A stretch of DNA of 64,000 bases from Paraeggerthella hominis (GCF_021044775.1 NZ_JAJNOQ010000003.1:186001-250000), one strand, 5' to 3'. Counted from the stretch's first letter, positions 26,157 through 35,247 are shown. Program-made: numbers and translations. Notes: generated from the letters alone by a model not told the origin.

Positions 26157-28022
26157 ATGGACGTTGGGAACGAGGCCGCAGCGGGCGGTGCGGTTTCGAC
26201 CGAGCATCATGCCTCGAAGGCGTCGAGCGAGCGCAAGGGCGGCCTGCAGGGGTCGAACCCGATTTCCCTGCTGCTTGACTGGGCTGGCGGCGTGAATCGA
26301 GCGCGCTTTGCGCTATCGGTGGTGTTGGCGGTAGTGGGCGTGGCCGGTAGCATCGTGCCGTACTACGCTGCCGGCCAGATGATCGTGGGCGTGCTGGGCG
26401 GCGTGCGCGAGTTCGGCTTCTACCTTGGCTGGTGCGGCGTGGCCGCCGCGGGCTATGCGCTGCATATCGTGTTCCACTACGCCTCGACCACGGTGTCGCA
26501 CGTTTCGGCGTTCTCTACCATCTCGATGATTCGTCGTCGGATAGCCGATAAGCTGACGCGCGTGCCGTTGGGCTACGTGTTGGACACTCCTTCGGGCAAG
26601 CTCAAGAACATCATGGTGGAGAAAACCGACAGCATAGAGCCCACGCTTGCCCATCTTGTCCCGGAGATGACGTCGAACCTGCTTGTTCCGTTGGCGGTGG
26701 TCGTGTTCATGTTCGTGCTCGATTGGCGCATGGCGCTTGTGGCGCTGATTACGCTGCCGGTCGGGCTTGTGGGATACCTGGGCATGATGAAGGATTATGC
26801 CGTGTGGTACAACAAAACGGTCAAGGCGGGGGAGGATATGAACTCGGCATCGGTCGAGTACGTTAACGGCATCGAGGTGATCAAGGCTTTCGGGCAATCG
26901 GCCAGCTCGTACGAGAAGTTCTCCCAGGCGGTGGACCGCTACTCTCGCTCGTTCATCGATTGGATGAGCCACGTGCAGGTATTCCAAGACCTGGGCCTTT
27001 CCATTTGGCCGGCCACGCTGGTGACGGTTCTGCCGGTGGGTTGCCTGTTCGTTATGCAGGGCACGCTCGATCCGGCGACGTTCGTCGTGCTGGCGGTGCT
27101 GTCGCTGTCCATTTTCCCGCCTTTGTACGCGGCCATGAACTTCATCGATACGCTTGCGCAAATCGGCACCGTGGTCGAACAGATTTCCTCGGTTGTCTAC
27201 CAGCCCGAACAGCGTCGTCGCGACACGCCCGCACGTGTGGAGGGCTCCCGTATCGAGCTTGACGACGTGCGGTTCTCCTACGGTCGCGAAGAGGTGATAC
27301 GCGGAGCGAGCCTGGTTATCGAACCGGCGCAGGTGACGGCGCTCGTTGGGCCGTCGGGTTCGGGGAAGTCGACGCTCGCGCGCCTGATTGCGGGCTTTTG
27401 GGATGCGGGCGAAGGACGGGTTGCAATAGGCGGCGCGCGGATCAACGACATGACGGCTTCCCAGTTGAGCGGGTGCGTTTCGTTTGTCGAGCAGGACAGC
27501 TACCTGTTCGACGATACGGTCATGAACAACATTCGCAGGGGACGGCCGGGCGCGACCGATGCGGACGTGGTGGCCGTGGCGAAAGCGAGCGGATGCCACG
27601 AGTTCATCGAAGGCCTTGAGAACGGCTACGAAACCGTGGTCGGCGGTGCGGGCGGTCACTTGTCGGGCGGCGAACGCCAGCGCATCGCCATTGCGCGTGC
27701 GATGCTCAAGGATGCGCCGGTGGTCATTCTCGATGAAGCGACGGCGTATACAGATCCCGAAAACGAAGCCGTCATCGAGCAAGCGGTAGGCCAGCTTGTG
27801 GCGGGCAAGACTCTCGTTGTTGTGGCGCACCGGCTTTCGACTATCGTCGACGCCGACAAAATCGTGGTGGTAAACGATGGGCGCATCGAGGCCGAGGGAA
27901 CGCATGCCCAGCTCATGGAATCATGTGCGCTGTACGCCGGCATGTACAACGCGCATATCGACGCCAAAGACGCAACGCTTGCCGAGTCGGACAAGGGAGA
28001 TCAGCATGTTGTCAACGTTTAA
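26157..28022 (+). CDS. ABC transporter, fused membrane and ATPase domains (first of pair)
   Basis: The 621-aa half-transporter has a hydrophilic N-terminus (residues 1-45), a six-span type IV (ABC_membrane) domain (about 50-340) and a C-terminal ATPase: Walker A GPSGSGKST (about 399), signature LSGGERQRIAIARA (about 504) and Walker B VVILDEAT. It pairs with the next gene, which overlaps by 17 nt, so the two likely form a heterodimer. Such pairs include exporters as well as siderophore importers of the IrtAB/YbtPQ type. The adjacent AraC regulator resembles the ybtA-ybtP-ybtQ arrangement, and DtxR-like boxes surround it. Direction and substrate are not proven. Confidence 0.88.
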   Translation: MDVGNEAAAGGAVSTEHHASKASSERKGGLQGSNPISLLLDWAGGVNRARFALSVVLAVVGVAGSIVPYYAAGQMIVGVLGGVREFGFYLGWCGVAAAGYALHIVFHYASTTVSHVSAFSTISMIRRRIADKLTRVPLGYVLDTPSGKLKNIMVEKTDSIEPTLAHLVPEMTSNLLVPLAVVVFMFVLDWRMALVALITLPVGLVGYLGMMKDYAVWYNKTVKAGEDMNSASVEYVNGIEVIKAFGQSASSYEKFSQAVDRYSRSFIDWMSHVQVFQDLGLSIWPATLVTVLPVGCLFVMQGTLDPATFVVLAVLSLSIFPPLYAAMNFIDTLAQIGTVVEQISSVVYQPEQRRRDTPARVEGSRIELDDVRFSYGREEVIRGASLVIEPAQVTALVGPSGSGKSTLARLIAGFWDAGEGRVAIGGARINDMTASQLSGCVSFVEQDSYLFDDTVMNNIRRGRPGATDADVVAVAKASGCHEFIEGLENGYETVVGGAGGHLSGGERQRIAIARAMLKDAPVVILDEATAYTDPENEAVIEQAVGQLVAGKTLVVVAHRLSTIVDADKIVVVNDGRIEAEGTHAQLMESCALYAGMYNAHIDAKDATLAESDKGDQHVVNV

Positions 28023-29778
28023 GAAGTACTTCGCCTTCGGGGGCAGCTACGTTGCCTACCTGAAGCGCGGAATGGTGTGGTCGGTGCTCAACTCGTTCTT
28101 CGAAGCATGGCAGATGATGGCGCTTGCCGTGGTGCTGCTCGCGTTGGCGGACGGAGCCGTGACGGAGTCCACGCTGTGGACGTCGCTGCTCATCATGCTG
28201 GGGAGCATCGTCGGATGCTTCGTCACGATGCATTTCAAGAGCAGGAATTTCTGCAAGGGGAACTTCTCCATGACGGGCGAGAAGCGTACGCAGATCGGCG
28301 ATCGCATGCGCTACCTTCCCATGGGCTACTTCAACGAGAACAGCCTGGGCGACATCGCGTCGACCATGACCAACACGCTCGACGACGTGCAGAACGCGGG
28401 CGGCCAGGTGTACATGAACGTCATTTCGGGATTTGTGTTCTCGGCGATCGTCGCGGTGATGCTGGTGTTCTTCGATTGGCGCCTTGGGCTGGTGGTCGTG
28501 GCCACGATTGCTGTTTTTCTGCTGGTCAACGCCTGGATGCAGCGCGCGGCGCGCAACGTGTCCGGCCGACGCGTGGCGGCTCAGAGCGCTATCGTGGGCG
28601 CTGTTTTGGAATACGTTCAGGGAATGAGCGTGGTGCGCGCGTTTTCGCTGACGGGGGACGCGGAGCGGCGCCTTGACGCGGCTATCTCCGAATGCGAGCG
28701 CATGAACGTGGCGATAGAGCTGCGCTTCATGGGGTTCGCCATTTTGCAGGCGCTGGTAACGAAGACGTCAAGCGTGGCGATGTGCCTGGCATCCGCGTGG
28801 TTCTGGATTCAGGGGACCATGGATGCAGGCGTGTGCCTGGTGGCCATCGTCGCGTCGTTCATGGTGTACGGGAAGCTGGAAGCCTCGGGCTTGTTCGCCA
28901 GCCTGCTGCGCCAGATCGACATTTGCATGGACAAGGTGAACGACATGATAGCCACGCCGGCCATGAGCGAAGGCGCGGGCGTCTCGTGCGCGCGCAACCT
29001 TGACATCGAGGTGCAGGACGTTTCGTTCGGGTACGGCGATCGTACGGTGATCGACCGGGTCTCCCTGGCCATTCCTCAGAACACCACGTGCGCCATCGTG
29101 GGGCCGTCGGGGTCGGGCAAGACCACGCTCACCCAGTTGATCGCACGATTCTGGGATGTTGACCAGGGGCGCATCACGCTTGGCGGCACCGATGTGCGCG
29201 ATTGGAAGGTGGACGACCTGCTTGCCAATTTCTCGATGGTGTTTCAGGGCGTGTACCTGTTCGACGATACCGTCGAGAACAATATCAGGTTCGGTCGCCC
29301 GAACGCTTCGCGCGCGGAGGTCGAGGAGGCTGCTCGGAAAGCATGCTGCCACGAGTTCATCGAGAGGCTGCCCCAGGGGTACGAGACGCGTTTGGGGGAG
29401 GGCGGCGCTACCGTGTCGGGCGGCGAGCGGCAGCGCATCTCCATTGCGCGCGCCATCTTGAAGGACGCTCCCATTGTCATCTTGGACGAGGCTACGGCCA
29501 ACGTGGACCCGGAGAACGAGCGCGACTTGCAACGGGCGGTGGAAGCGCTCACGCGCAACAGGACCGTTATCATGATCGCCCACCGGTTGAAGACCGTTCG
29601 CAATGCCGATCAAATCATCGTGCTTGACCGGGGACGTGTTGCGCAGCGCGGTACGCACGACGAGCTGATTCGCCAGCGGGGCATCTACGCCGACTTCGTG
29701 GGCATGCGCGAGAAGGCGATCGGCTGGAAGCTGGGCGGCGCGTCGAGCGGCGTGCCTGCGACTGCTTCGGGCTCGTAG
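28006..29778 (+). CDS. ABC transporter, fused membrane and ATPase domains (second of pair)
   Basis: The 590-aa partner half-transporter starts at ATG 28006 behind AAGGGAG, within the end of the first gene. The membrane domain spans about residues 15-310. The ATPase has Walker A GPSGSGKTT (about 366), the Q-loop region VFQGVYLFDDT, signature VSGGERQRISIARA and Walker B IVILDEATANVDPEN. Both partners keep complete catalytic motifs, so neither site looks degenerate. The downstream AraC gene follows after 23 nt and is probably co-transcribed. Confidence 0.88.
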   Translation: MLSTFKKYFAFGGSYVAYLKRGMVWSVLNSFFEAWQMMALAVVLLALADGAVTESTLWTSLLIMLGSIVGCFVTMHFKSRNFCKGNFSMTGEKRTQIGDRMRYLPMGYFNENSLGDIASTMTNTLDDVQNAGGQVYMNVISGFVFSAIVAVMLVFFDWRLGLVVVATIAVFLLVNAWMQRAARNVSGRRVAAQSAIVGAVLEYVQGMSVVRAFSLTGDAERRLDAAISECERMNVAIELRFMGFAILQALVTKTSSVAMCLASAWFWIQGTMDAGVCLVAIVASFMVYGKLEASGLFASLLRQIDICMDKVNDMIATPAMSEGAGVSCARNLDIEVQDVSFGYGDRTVIDRVSLAIPQNTTCAIVGPSGSGKTTLTQLIARFWDVDQGRITLGGTDVRDWKVDDLLANFSMVFQGVYLFDDTVENNIRFGRPNASRAEVEEAARKACCHEFIERLPQGYETRLGEGGATVSGGERQRISIARAILKDAPIVILDEATANVDPENERDLQRAVEALTRNRTVIMIAHRLKTVRNADQIIVLDRGRVAQRGTHDELIRQRGIYADFVGMREKAIGWKLGGASSGVPATASGS

Positions 29779-29801
29779 CGCACGGCAGGAGGCGGTCGGC
29801 C

Positions 29802-30791
29802 GTGCTCGCTACCGAATACGGGCTTGTGCGCGAAGACGGCGCAGCGGACGCCCGCGCGAAGACGCTGTCTTCGCAATTTGCTCGAAGCGCGGTGGACGTT
29901 GTCGTGCCTTTAGCCCCCGACCTAGGGTCGGGTTACTATCGGCGTCTATCCCCGTGCTCGGGGATAGACGTGTACGTGGGCGATGTGACGTTTCGCGAAG
30001 ACGTCGCCTTGGTTGAGCGCGCAGTGCGCGAGACGTTCTCGCTCACCTTCTGTCTTTCGGGCGAGCTCGAGTGGCGGAAGGTGGGCGAGCGCGGCGGGGT
30101 GCGACTCGAGCGCGGCGATTGCTGCGTGTACCGCAACGGCGCATTCGCGTTCGAGAACCGCTACGAGGCGAGCAGGCGTTCGTTCGGCATGGGGATAGAC
30201 CTGCATCCCGGTCGATTCGGGTCGGTGATGCGCCGTCTTGCGGACAGAGGCTTCGTCGCCGATTGTCGAGAACCGTCTTCTTGCGTGAAGAAGGTTCGGC
30301 CTTCGCGTTCGATCGAGCCTCTCGTGCACGATCTTCTGAGCTGTTCGTACTCCCATGATCTGAAGGCGCTGTATCTTGAGGGGAAGGTGCTCGAGATCGT
30401 TTCGGCGCTTCTGAGCGAGGTTGTGCCCGAAGCAGGATCGGACGGCGGTGCGTGCAGGCCGGCGTTGGCCGAGGTCGACGCTTTGGAGCGCGTGCGCCGC
30501 GCGTTGGACGAGCGGTGCTTCGAGCATGTTTCCGTTGCCGAGTTGGCCAAGCTGTCGCTCATGAGCGAATCACGGCTTCGCAGCGAGTTCAAGTTGCGTT
30601 ACGGGACGTCCGTCCATCAGTACCTGCTGGACCGGCGCATGGTTCGAGCGTGCGAACTGCTTGAACGCGGTTACCGGGTCAAGGACTCCGCCGCGATGGC
30701 GGGATACAGCAACATCAGCCACTTCGGCGACCAGTTCAAGCGAAGGTGCGGCATGACACCGGGCGAGTACGCTCGGCGCTTCCGGGAATAA
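29802..30791 (+). CDS. AraC-family transcriptional regulator
   Basis: The 329-aa regulator has a cupin-like N-terminal sensing half and a C-terminal double HTH: FEHVSVAELAKLSLMSESRLRSEFKLRYG (about residues 243-271) and RVKDSAAMAGYSNISHFGDQFKRRCGMTPGEY (about 295-326). The start is GTG 29802 with AGGAGG upstream. AraC proteins next to IrtAB/YbtPQ-like ABC pairs (for example YbtA) respond to imported siderophores; a similar ligand-sensing role here is inferred. It lies between the ABC pair and the ECF operon and could activate either. Confidence 0.88.
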   Translation: MLATEYGLVREDGAADARAKTLSSQFARSAVDVVVPLAPDLGSGYYRRLSPCSGIDVYVGDVTFREDVALVERAVRETFSLTFCLSGELEWRKVGERGGVRLERGDCCVYRNGAFAFENRYEASRRSFGMGIDLHPGRFGSVMRRLADRGFVADCREPSSCVKKVRPSRSIEPLVHDLLSCSYSHDLKALYLEGKVLEIVSALLSEVVPEAGSDGGACRPALAEVDALERVRRALDERCFEHVSVAELAKLSLMSESRLRSEFKLRYGTSVHQYLLDRRMVRACELLERGYRVKDSAAMAGYSNISHFGDQFKRRCGMTPGEYARRFRE

Positions 30792-30861
30792 CCTGTCGTT
30801 TCAAGCGTTTCGGAGTACGGAAAAAGCGTTTTCGGGGAGAAACGAGGAGGCCCTTTCGTTA

Positions 30862-30885
30862 TTGTTAGTTTTAGTTAACTAACAA
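30862..30885 (+). promoter_or_regulatory. Inverted-repeat operator before the MptaB ECF operon
   Basis: TTGTTAGTT (30862-30870) pairs perfectly with AACTAACAA (30877-30885) around a 6-bp centre (TTAGTT). The TTAG/CTAA half-sites resemble a DtxR-family box. It lies 36 nt upstream of the S-component ATG, where a repressor would cover the promoter. Confidence 0.6.
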
Positions 30886-30920
30886 GCGGCACGTCCGCGT
30901 ATCGACGATGGGAGAATGCG

Positions 30921-31532
30921 ATGGAGAGCGCGACGCAGGAAAAGAAAAAACTTGGAATCAAGGACTTCGCCCTCATGGGCATTTTCGGGGCGGTCATGTT
31001 CGCCCTGGCCATGGTTCTTATGATGGTGACCGGCGTGACCCCTGTCGTGTACTTGTTCTACCCGGCCGTGTTCGCGTTCGCAAGCGGCCCGCTTTTCATG
31101 CTTGTCGCGGTGAAGGTGCGCACGTTCGGGGCGTTTCTCGTTCCGTCGGCGGTCATGGGGGTTCTCCTGGGACTCATGGGGGCTCAGACGCTGCTGATTA
31201 CCGTGATCGTATTCGGCCTGATTGCCGAGGCCATAACCAATTCCGGCTCGTATCGCGACTTCAAGCGCATAGCGATTGCGTACGTCGTGCTCATGCTGGG
31301 ATTCTACGCAGGGGACATCGCTCCTATCTATGTATTCACCGATTGGTACATCCAGCAGGCGACCGGCGGAGCTGCCGGCGTTGACATGACGTACCTCAAC
31401 GAACTGATCGGTACCGCGAAAAGCTGGTTGGGAATCGCGTCGGTCATCGCTTGCGTCGTTGGCGCTGCGGCGGGAGTGGTTGTCGGGCGCAAGATACTGA
31501 GGAAGCACTTCGTAAAGGCCGGCTTGGTGTAG
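30921..31532 (+). CDS. MptaB/Trep_Strep-family ECF S component
   Basis: A 203-aa integral membrane protein with about five or six spans. The N-terminus KDFALMGIFGAVMFALAMVL and the segment PVVYLFYPAVFAFASGPLFML match the Trep_Strep (MptaB) family of ECF substrate-binding subunits, whose ligands are mostly unknown. It is followed by its own EcfT and double EcfA, forming a complete importer. The DtxR-like operator upstream and the ABC/AraC genes before it suggest a metal-chelate or haem-related substrate, which is inference. Confidence 0.82.
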   Translation: MESATQEKKKLGIKDFALMGIFGAVMFALAMVLMMVTGVTPVVYLFYPAVFAFASGPLFMLVAVKVRTFGAFLVPSAVMGVLLGLMGAQTLLITVIVFGLIAEAITNSGSYRDFKRIAIAYVVLMLGFYAGDIAPIYVFTDWYIQQATGGAAGVDMTYLNELIGTAKSWLGIASVIACVVGAAAGVVVGRKILRKHFVKAGLV

Positions 31533-31581
31533 CCGCTCGTCCAAAAGGGCGATTGCGGAATCCCGAAGATAGGAGCGTTTG

Positions 31582-32316
31582 GTGGATCAGTCTTTCGTCT
31601 TGGCGAGCCCCGCCTGCATCAGGTACATCGATCCGCGCGTGAAGCTCGTGCACGTTGCGATTGCCGGTGTTTTGCTGTTCGTGGTGCGGTCTACCGGGGG
31701 AATCTTGCTCAGCGATGCGTTCATGGTCGTCGCGCTGCTGTTCTTCGGATTGTACGGCTGCGCCGCGAGGCTGATTGCCGTTACGGGCGCGTTGCTGGCG
31801 ACTTCGCTTCTGCTTGCGAGCGTTCCCGGTGCGGTTGCGGCTGCGGCGGGCATGTCCGTTTTCATATTCTTCAAGTTCACGCCCCTTGCCGGCGTGTACT
31901 TCATGATGACGAAAAGCGTCAGCCCGAGCGAATTGGCGAACGCGCTCGAACGGCTCAGGCTGCCGCGCGCCCTTACCATCACGCTTGCCGTGACGCTTCG
32001 CTTCCTTCCCACGATCGGGCAGGAAGTGGGGGCCATGCGCGACTCCATGAGGATACGCAACATTCCCTTGACGGTTCTCAACGTGCTCAAAGCTCCCTTG
32101 ACCATGATGGAGTTCGTTATGGTTCCTCTTATGATGCGGTTCGTCAAGGTTGCCGAGGAGCTTGCTGCCGCGGCTTGCGTACGCGGTATCGAACGTCCGG
32201 GCGTCAGGGGATCCCTGCTTGAGATGCGGCTGCGTTTCAGGGATTTCGCGTACCTTGGTGCGGTGGTGGGTTGCGCTGCGTTTCTAGCATGCTTCGAAAG
32301 CAGGATGATTTCATGA
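31582..32316 (+). CDS. ECF transporter transmembrane component EcfT
   Basis: The 244-aa T component has hydrophobic segments around residues 25-45, 50-100 and the C-terminus, with the cytoplasmic coupling region TLRFLPTIGQEVGAMRDSMRIRN (about 140-162) and AAACVRGIERPG (about 195), the Ala-Arg-Gly-type motifs that contact the ATPases. GTG 31582 is preferred over TTG 31579 because AGGAG is 6 nt upstream. Its stop overlaps the next gene by 4 nt (ATGA). Confidence 0.85.
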   Translation: MDQSFVLASPACIRYIDPRVKLVHVAIAGVLLFVVRSTGGILLSDAFMVVALLFFGLYGCAARLIAVTGALLATSLLLASVPGAVAAAAGMSVFIFFKFTPLAGVYFMMTKSVSPSELANALERLRLPRALTITLAVTLRFLPTIGQEVGAMRDSMRIRNIPLTVLNVLKAPLTMMEFVMVPLMMRFVKVAEELAAAACVRGIERPGVRGSLLEMRLRFRDFAYLGAVVGCAAFLACFESRMIS

Positions 32317-33902
32317 ACATCGTTGAAATGGAGCACGTGAGCTTTTCCTATCAAGGTGCGCAGGGCGCAGCCTTGCACGATGTTGCCCTATCGGTTCGCG
32401 AAGGCGAGTTCGTGCTGGCCACCGGACGCAGCGGATGCGGAAAAACCACGCTTACGCGGCTGATGAACGGCTTGATCCCTCATTTCTTCCCGGGCAACCT
32501 GTCGGGCAAGGTGTTGGTGGGGGGAAGGGACGTACGCCAGCTTGCCACGTACGAATTGGCCGCCACGGTAGGGTCGGTGTTCCAGGATCCTCGATCGCAG
32601 TTCTTTACGACGAACACGGTGTCCGAGGTGGCGTTTGGCTGCGAGAACCTGGGCTTACCTTCCGACAGGATCGCATCGCAGGTCGAGGGTGCCTTCGCCG
32701 ATTTCGCCATCGAGCATTTGAGGAACCGGAGCATCTTCGATCTTTCAAGCGGCGAGAAGCAGAAGGTGGCGCTTGCGTCTACGTACGCAATGGAGCCCAA
32801 CCTGTTCGTCCTTGACGAGCCGTCCGCCAATCTTGACGTTCGGGCTACGCTCATGTTGGCCGACGTTTTGGCGGAACTGAAGAGGCGCGGGCGCACCGTC
32901 GTGGTGTCTGAGCATCGCCTGTACTACCTTATGGAGCTTGCCGATCGAGTGGTGTTCATGGAGGATGGGAGGATCGTGGACCAATGGACGCCCTCCCGGG
33001 CTCGTTCCCTTTCGCGGGACGAGCTGATGCGTCGTGGGCTTCGATTGTTCGATCTTGACGATGTGGCGCCTGCGCGCGCTGATTCGGCAGCGGCGGACGG
33101 CAGGGCGGGGCGTGCGGCGGGCGATGACGGCGCCGCGCCTGCATCTGCGGATCGGCGGGTGCAGGCGGATGTGCCCGTGTCGCCGCTTTTGCACGTGCGC
33201 GACGTGCGGCTGTCTTTTGGCGAGCGCGCTGTGTTGTGCGGCGTGGAATTCGATGCAGGAGGGCATGCGGGCGCCCGCTGCGCGCAGCGGGCGGAGGTTA
33301 TCGGCATAACCGGGCCCAACGGGGCGGGAAAGACCACGCTCGCGCGTTGCCTTTGCGGTCTTTCGCGCCGCTGCCGCGGAACTGTAGAGCTTGACGGGCG
33401 TATGCTTCGTCGCCGGGCGCGCTCCCGCTCGATGTACTTCGTCATGCAAGATGCGGATTACCAACTGTTCACCGAAAGCGTCGAGGACGAGTTGCGCCTT
33501 GGCAACGAGGACGACGGGACCCTTGACGAACGGGTGCGCGACGTGCTTGAGCGGTTGGGGATGGCGTCGCTGCGAGGCGTTCATCCGATGGCGCTTTCGG
33601 GCGGGCAGAAGCAGCGCGTGACCATTGCATCCGCCGCTGTGAGCCCCGCGCGCGTTCTGCTTTTCGACGAACCGACAAGCGGGCTTGACGGCCACAGCAT
33701 GCGCAGCGTGTGCGATATCGTGCGCGACCTTGCTTCTCGGGGGCGGCTCGTGTTCGTAATCTCCCATGATCTCGAGTTTTTGGCGGGAGCGTGCGATCGG
33801 ATCATCCACGTGCGCGACGGGGAAGTGACTGACGACTTTCTTCTGGTTGGACAAAACGTCGCTCGACTTCGGTCGTTGCTGTTTCGCGGCGCCTCTGCTT
33901 GA
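32313..33902 (+). CDS. ECF transporter double ATPase (EcfA-EcfA' fusion)
   Basis: The 529-aa protein joins two ABC ATPase domains. Domain 1 has GRSGCGKTT (about residue 38), FQDPRSQFF, LSSGEKQ (about 146) and LFVLDEPS. Domain 2 has GPNGAGKTT (about 334), VMQDADYQLF, LSGGQKQ (about 430) and LLFDEPTSGLD. An Ala/Asp-rich linker (ADSAAADGRAGRAAGDDG, about 254-271) joins them. It forms a dedicated energising module for the MptaB S component, separate from the corrinoid ECF at the window start. Confidence 0.9.
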   Translation: MNIVEMEHVSFSYQGAQGAALHDVALSVREGEFVLATGRSGCGKTTLTRLMNGLIPHFFPGNLSGKVLVGGRDVRQLATYELAATVGSVFQDPRSQFFTTNTVSEVAFGCENLGLPSDRIASQVEGAFADFAIEHLRNRSIFDLSSGEKQKVALASTYAMEPNLFVLDEPSANLDVRATLMLADVLAELKRRGRTVVVSEHRLYYLMELADRVVFMEDGRIVDQWTPSRARSLSRDELMRRGLRLFDLDDVAPARADSAAADGRAGRAAGDDGAAPASADRRVQADVPVSPLLHVRDVRLSFGERAVLCGVEFDAGGHAGARCAQRAEVIGITGPNGAGKTTLARCLCGLSRRCRGTVELDGRMLRRRARSRSMYFVMQDADYQLFTESVEDELRLGNEDDGTLDERVRDVLERLGMASLRGVHPMALSGGQKQRVTIASAAVSPARVLLFDEPTSGLDGHSMRSVCDIVRDLASRGRLVFVISHDLEFLAGACDRIIHVRDGEVTDDFLLVGQNVARLRSLLFRGASA

Positions 33903-33972
33903 TCGGGCGCGGAAGATTCGGCGCGTCGTGCGACGAGCACCGAGTTTTGCTGCGGCCGATAGTGATAGAGAT

Positions 33973-34188
33973 GACTTGCGCGCAAAAACCTGCCCTCGCT
34001 GGCAGGTTTTTGCGTTTAGGGGTCGTTGAGTCGGGCGTTGTTTCGGGCGTCGCTTCGCTTGCTTTTCGTTTTGCCTGGTCACGAAGCTGGGCTGCTGCGC
34101 CGTGCGTTTGCGAGTGCTCGCTCGGTTGGATCAAACGACCCCAAACCGTCAAAACCTGCCAGCGAGGGCGGTTTTTCGCGCGCAAGTC
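33973..34188. repeat. 216-bp inverted-repeat element
   Basis: The left arm 33973-34027 and right arm 34134-34188 are inverted copies, about 55 bp each, differing mainly by a few single-base indels. The outer part starts GACTTGCGCGC and holds AACCTGCCCTCGCTGGCAGG or its complement; the inner part is GTTT(A)GGGGTCGTT. About 106 bp lie between. It contains no ORF of note. It may be a MITE/REP-like element or a large two-way terminator; no target-site duplication was found. Confidence 0.65.
33984..34011 (+). terminator. Terminator of the MptaB ECF operon
   Basis: AAAAACCTGCC (33984-33994) pairs with GGCAGGTTTTT (34001-34011) around a 6-nt loop ending in five T residues. It is canonical, 80 nt after the ecfA stop, and part of the left arm of the inverted-repeat element. 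Confidence 0.8.
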
Positions 34189-34274
34189 CTGTTCGCGCGG
34201 GGAAGGGGCACCCGTTCGCGCTTCGAACCCCTTGTTGCTCGGCTGCGATTCGGCATGTTTCGAAAATAGTAACC

Positions 34275-34298
34275 TTTAGCTAACAATTGAGGTATGAT
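34275..34298 (+). promoter_or_regulatory. Promoter with DtxR-like site for the crp/fnr-type gene
   Basis: TTTAGCTAAC (34275-34284) lies in the spacer upstream of a TATGAT -10 (34293-34298), with TAACCT at the -35 position (34270-34275). The TTAG-CTAA core resembles the centre of a DtxR box lacking its middle base. The gene starts 68 nt further downstream. Confidence 0.45.
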
Positions 34299-34365
34299 GG
34301 AGCATGGACATGATGAACGGATGGGGGGCGAGGCAAGCTGAACGTGTGGTGAAGGAGGGCGAAAG

Positions 34366-35025
34366 ATGGCGGATCCGATTGACGTGCGACCTTTGAGCGA
34401 GTCTCCCGTGTTTGCCGGCATACCGCTGGAAGAGCGTGCGTCTTTGATTGCGGATGCGAAGGGCATGCTGCGCCGGTACCCTGGCGGCAGTTTGGTGCGC
34501 CGAGCGGGCGACGGGCTTGATTTCTACCCGGTGGTCGTGTCCGGCCGCGTGCAAGCTTCTTTGCCGCAGGGCGGGCTGGACCGCATCGTGTCCCTATTCG
34601 GCCCAGGCGATTCGTTCGCCGAGGCCGTCGCCTCGTCTTTGCGGCGCTGTCCCGTTGACATTCGCGCGCTTGAGGACACGGTGCTGCTGTGCATTCCCGC
34701 TGCCGGGCTTCGTGCCTGCTCCCATGCGTGGGCATCGACTTTGCATGGAAACCTCATGAGCGAGATGTCGAAGAAGGTGCTGGTCCTCAGTCGCAGCCTT
34801 GCGGTCTTGAGCGAGCCGCGCCTGTCCGATCGCGTTCTGGCGTATCTGGACACGCTGCCGCGCAATGCGGACGGGAGCGTGACCGTTCCGTTCGGGCGCA
34901 GGGAATGGGCGGCGTGCCTGCGCGTGGCGGACAAGTCGCTGATCCGCGAGCTCAAGGTCATGCAGGATGACGGCGTCATCGAGGTGGACGGCCGCACGGT
35001 TCGCGTGCTGCGGCAAGCTCGCTAG
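34366..35025 (+). CDS. Crp/Fnr-family transcriptional regulator
   Basis: The 219-aa protein has a cyclic-nucleotide-binding-like beta-barrel (FYPVVVSGRVQASLPQ, about residues 47-63; LFGPGDSFAEAVA, about 76-88), a dimerisation helix (about 125-150) and a C-terminal winged HTH (FGRREWAACLRVADKSLIRELKVMQDDGVI, about 170-200). The spaced cysteines typical of FNR [4Fe-4S] ligation are not seen, so it is not a classic oxygen sensor. It stands just upstream of the surface-protein genes and may regulate them. The ligand is unknown. Confidence 0.85.
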   Translation: MADPIDVRPLSESPVFAGIPLEERASLIADAKGMLRRYPGGSLVRRAGDGLDFYPVVVSGRVQASLPQGGLDRIVSLFGPGDSFAEAVASSLRRCPVDIRALEDTVLLCIPAAGLRACSHAWASTLHGNLMSEMSKKVLVLSRSLAVLSEPRLSDRVLAYLDTLPRNADGSVTVPFGRREWAACLRVADKSLIRELKVMQDDGVIEVDGRTVRVLRQAR

Positions 35026-35123
35026 AGGGGGCGCCGGCCCCAGCTCGTCGGCTGCAAATCGCCTTTCCCATTCTTGGCGGGCATACCTTCTCAAAAAAAG
35101 TTATACAAAGGTAACATAGATCA

Positions 35124-35153
35124 CTGACAAGGGGATTTCGCACTGCGTATACT
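35124..35153 (+). promoter_or_regulatory. Sigma70-type promoter upstream of the surface-protein genes
   Basis: CTGACA (35124-35129) and TATACT (35148-35153) are spaced 18 bp apart. An ATG at 35160 coincides with the expected start point and opens a 47-codon ORF to 35303. The upstream AT-rich stretch (AAAAAAAGTTATACAAAGG) may be an activator region. Confidence 0.6.
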
Positions 35154-35247
35154 GCGCTCATGCGGATTGCCGAATGCCTGCCAACAACAGGTGGGCGAGG
35201 GTTGACGTGCTGCGCCGAGGGATGGTTCCGGTCGGGCGGTGCGATGG

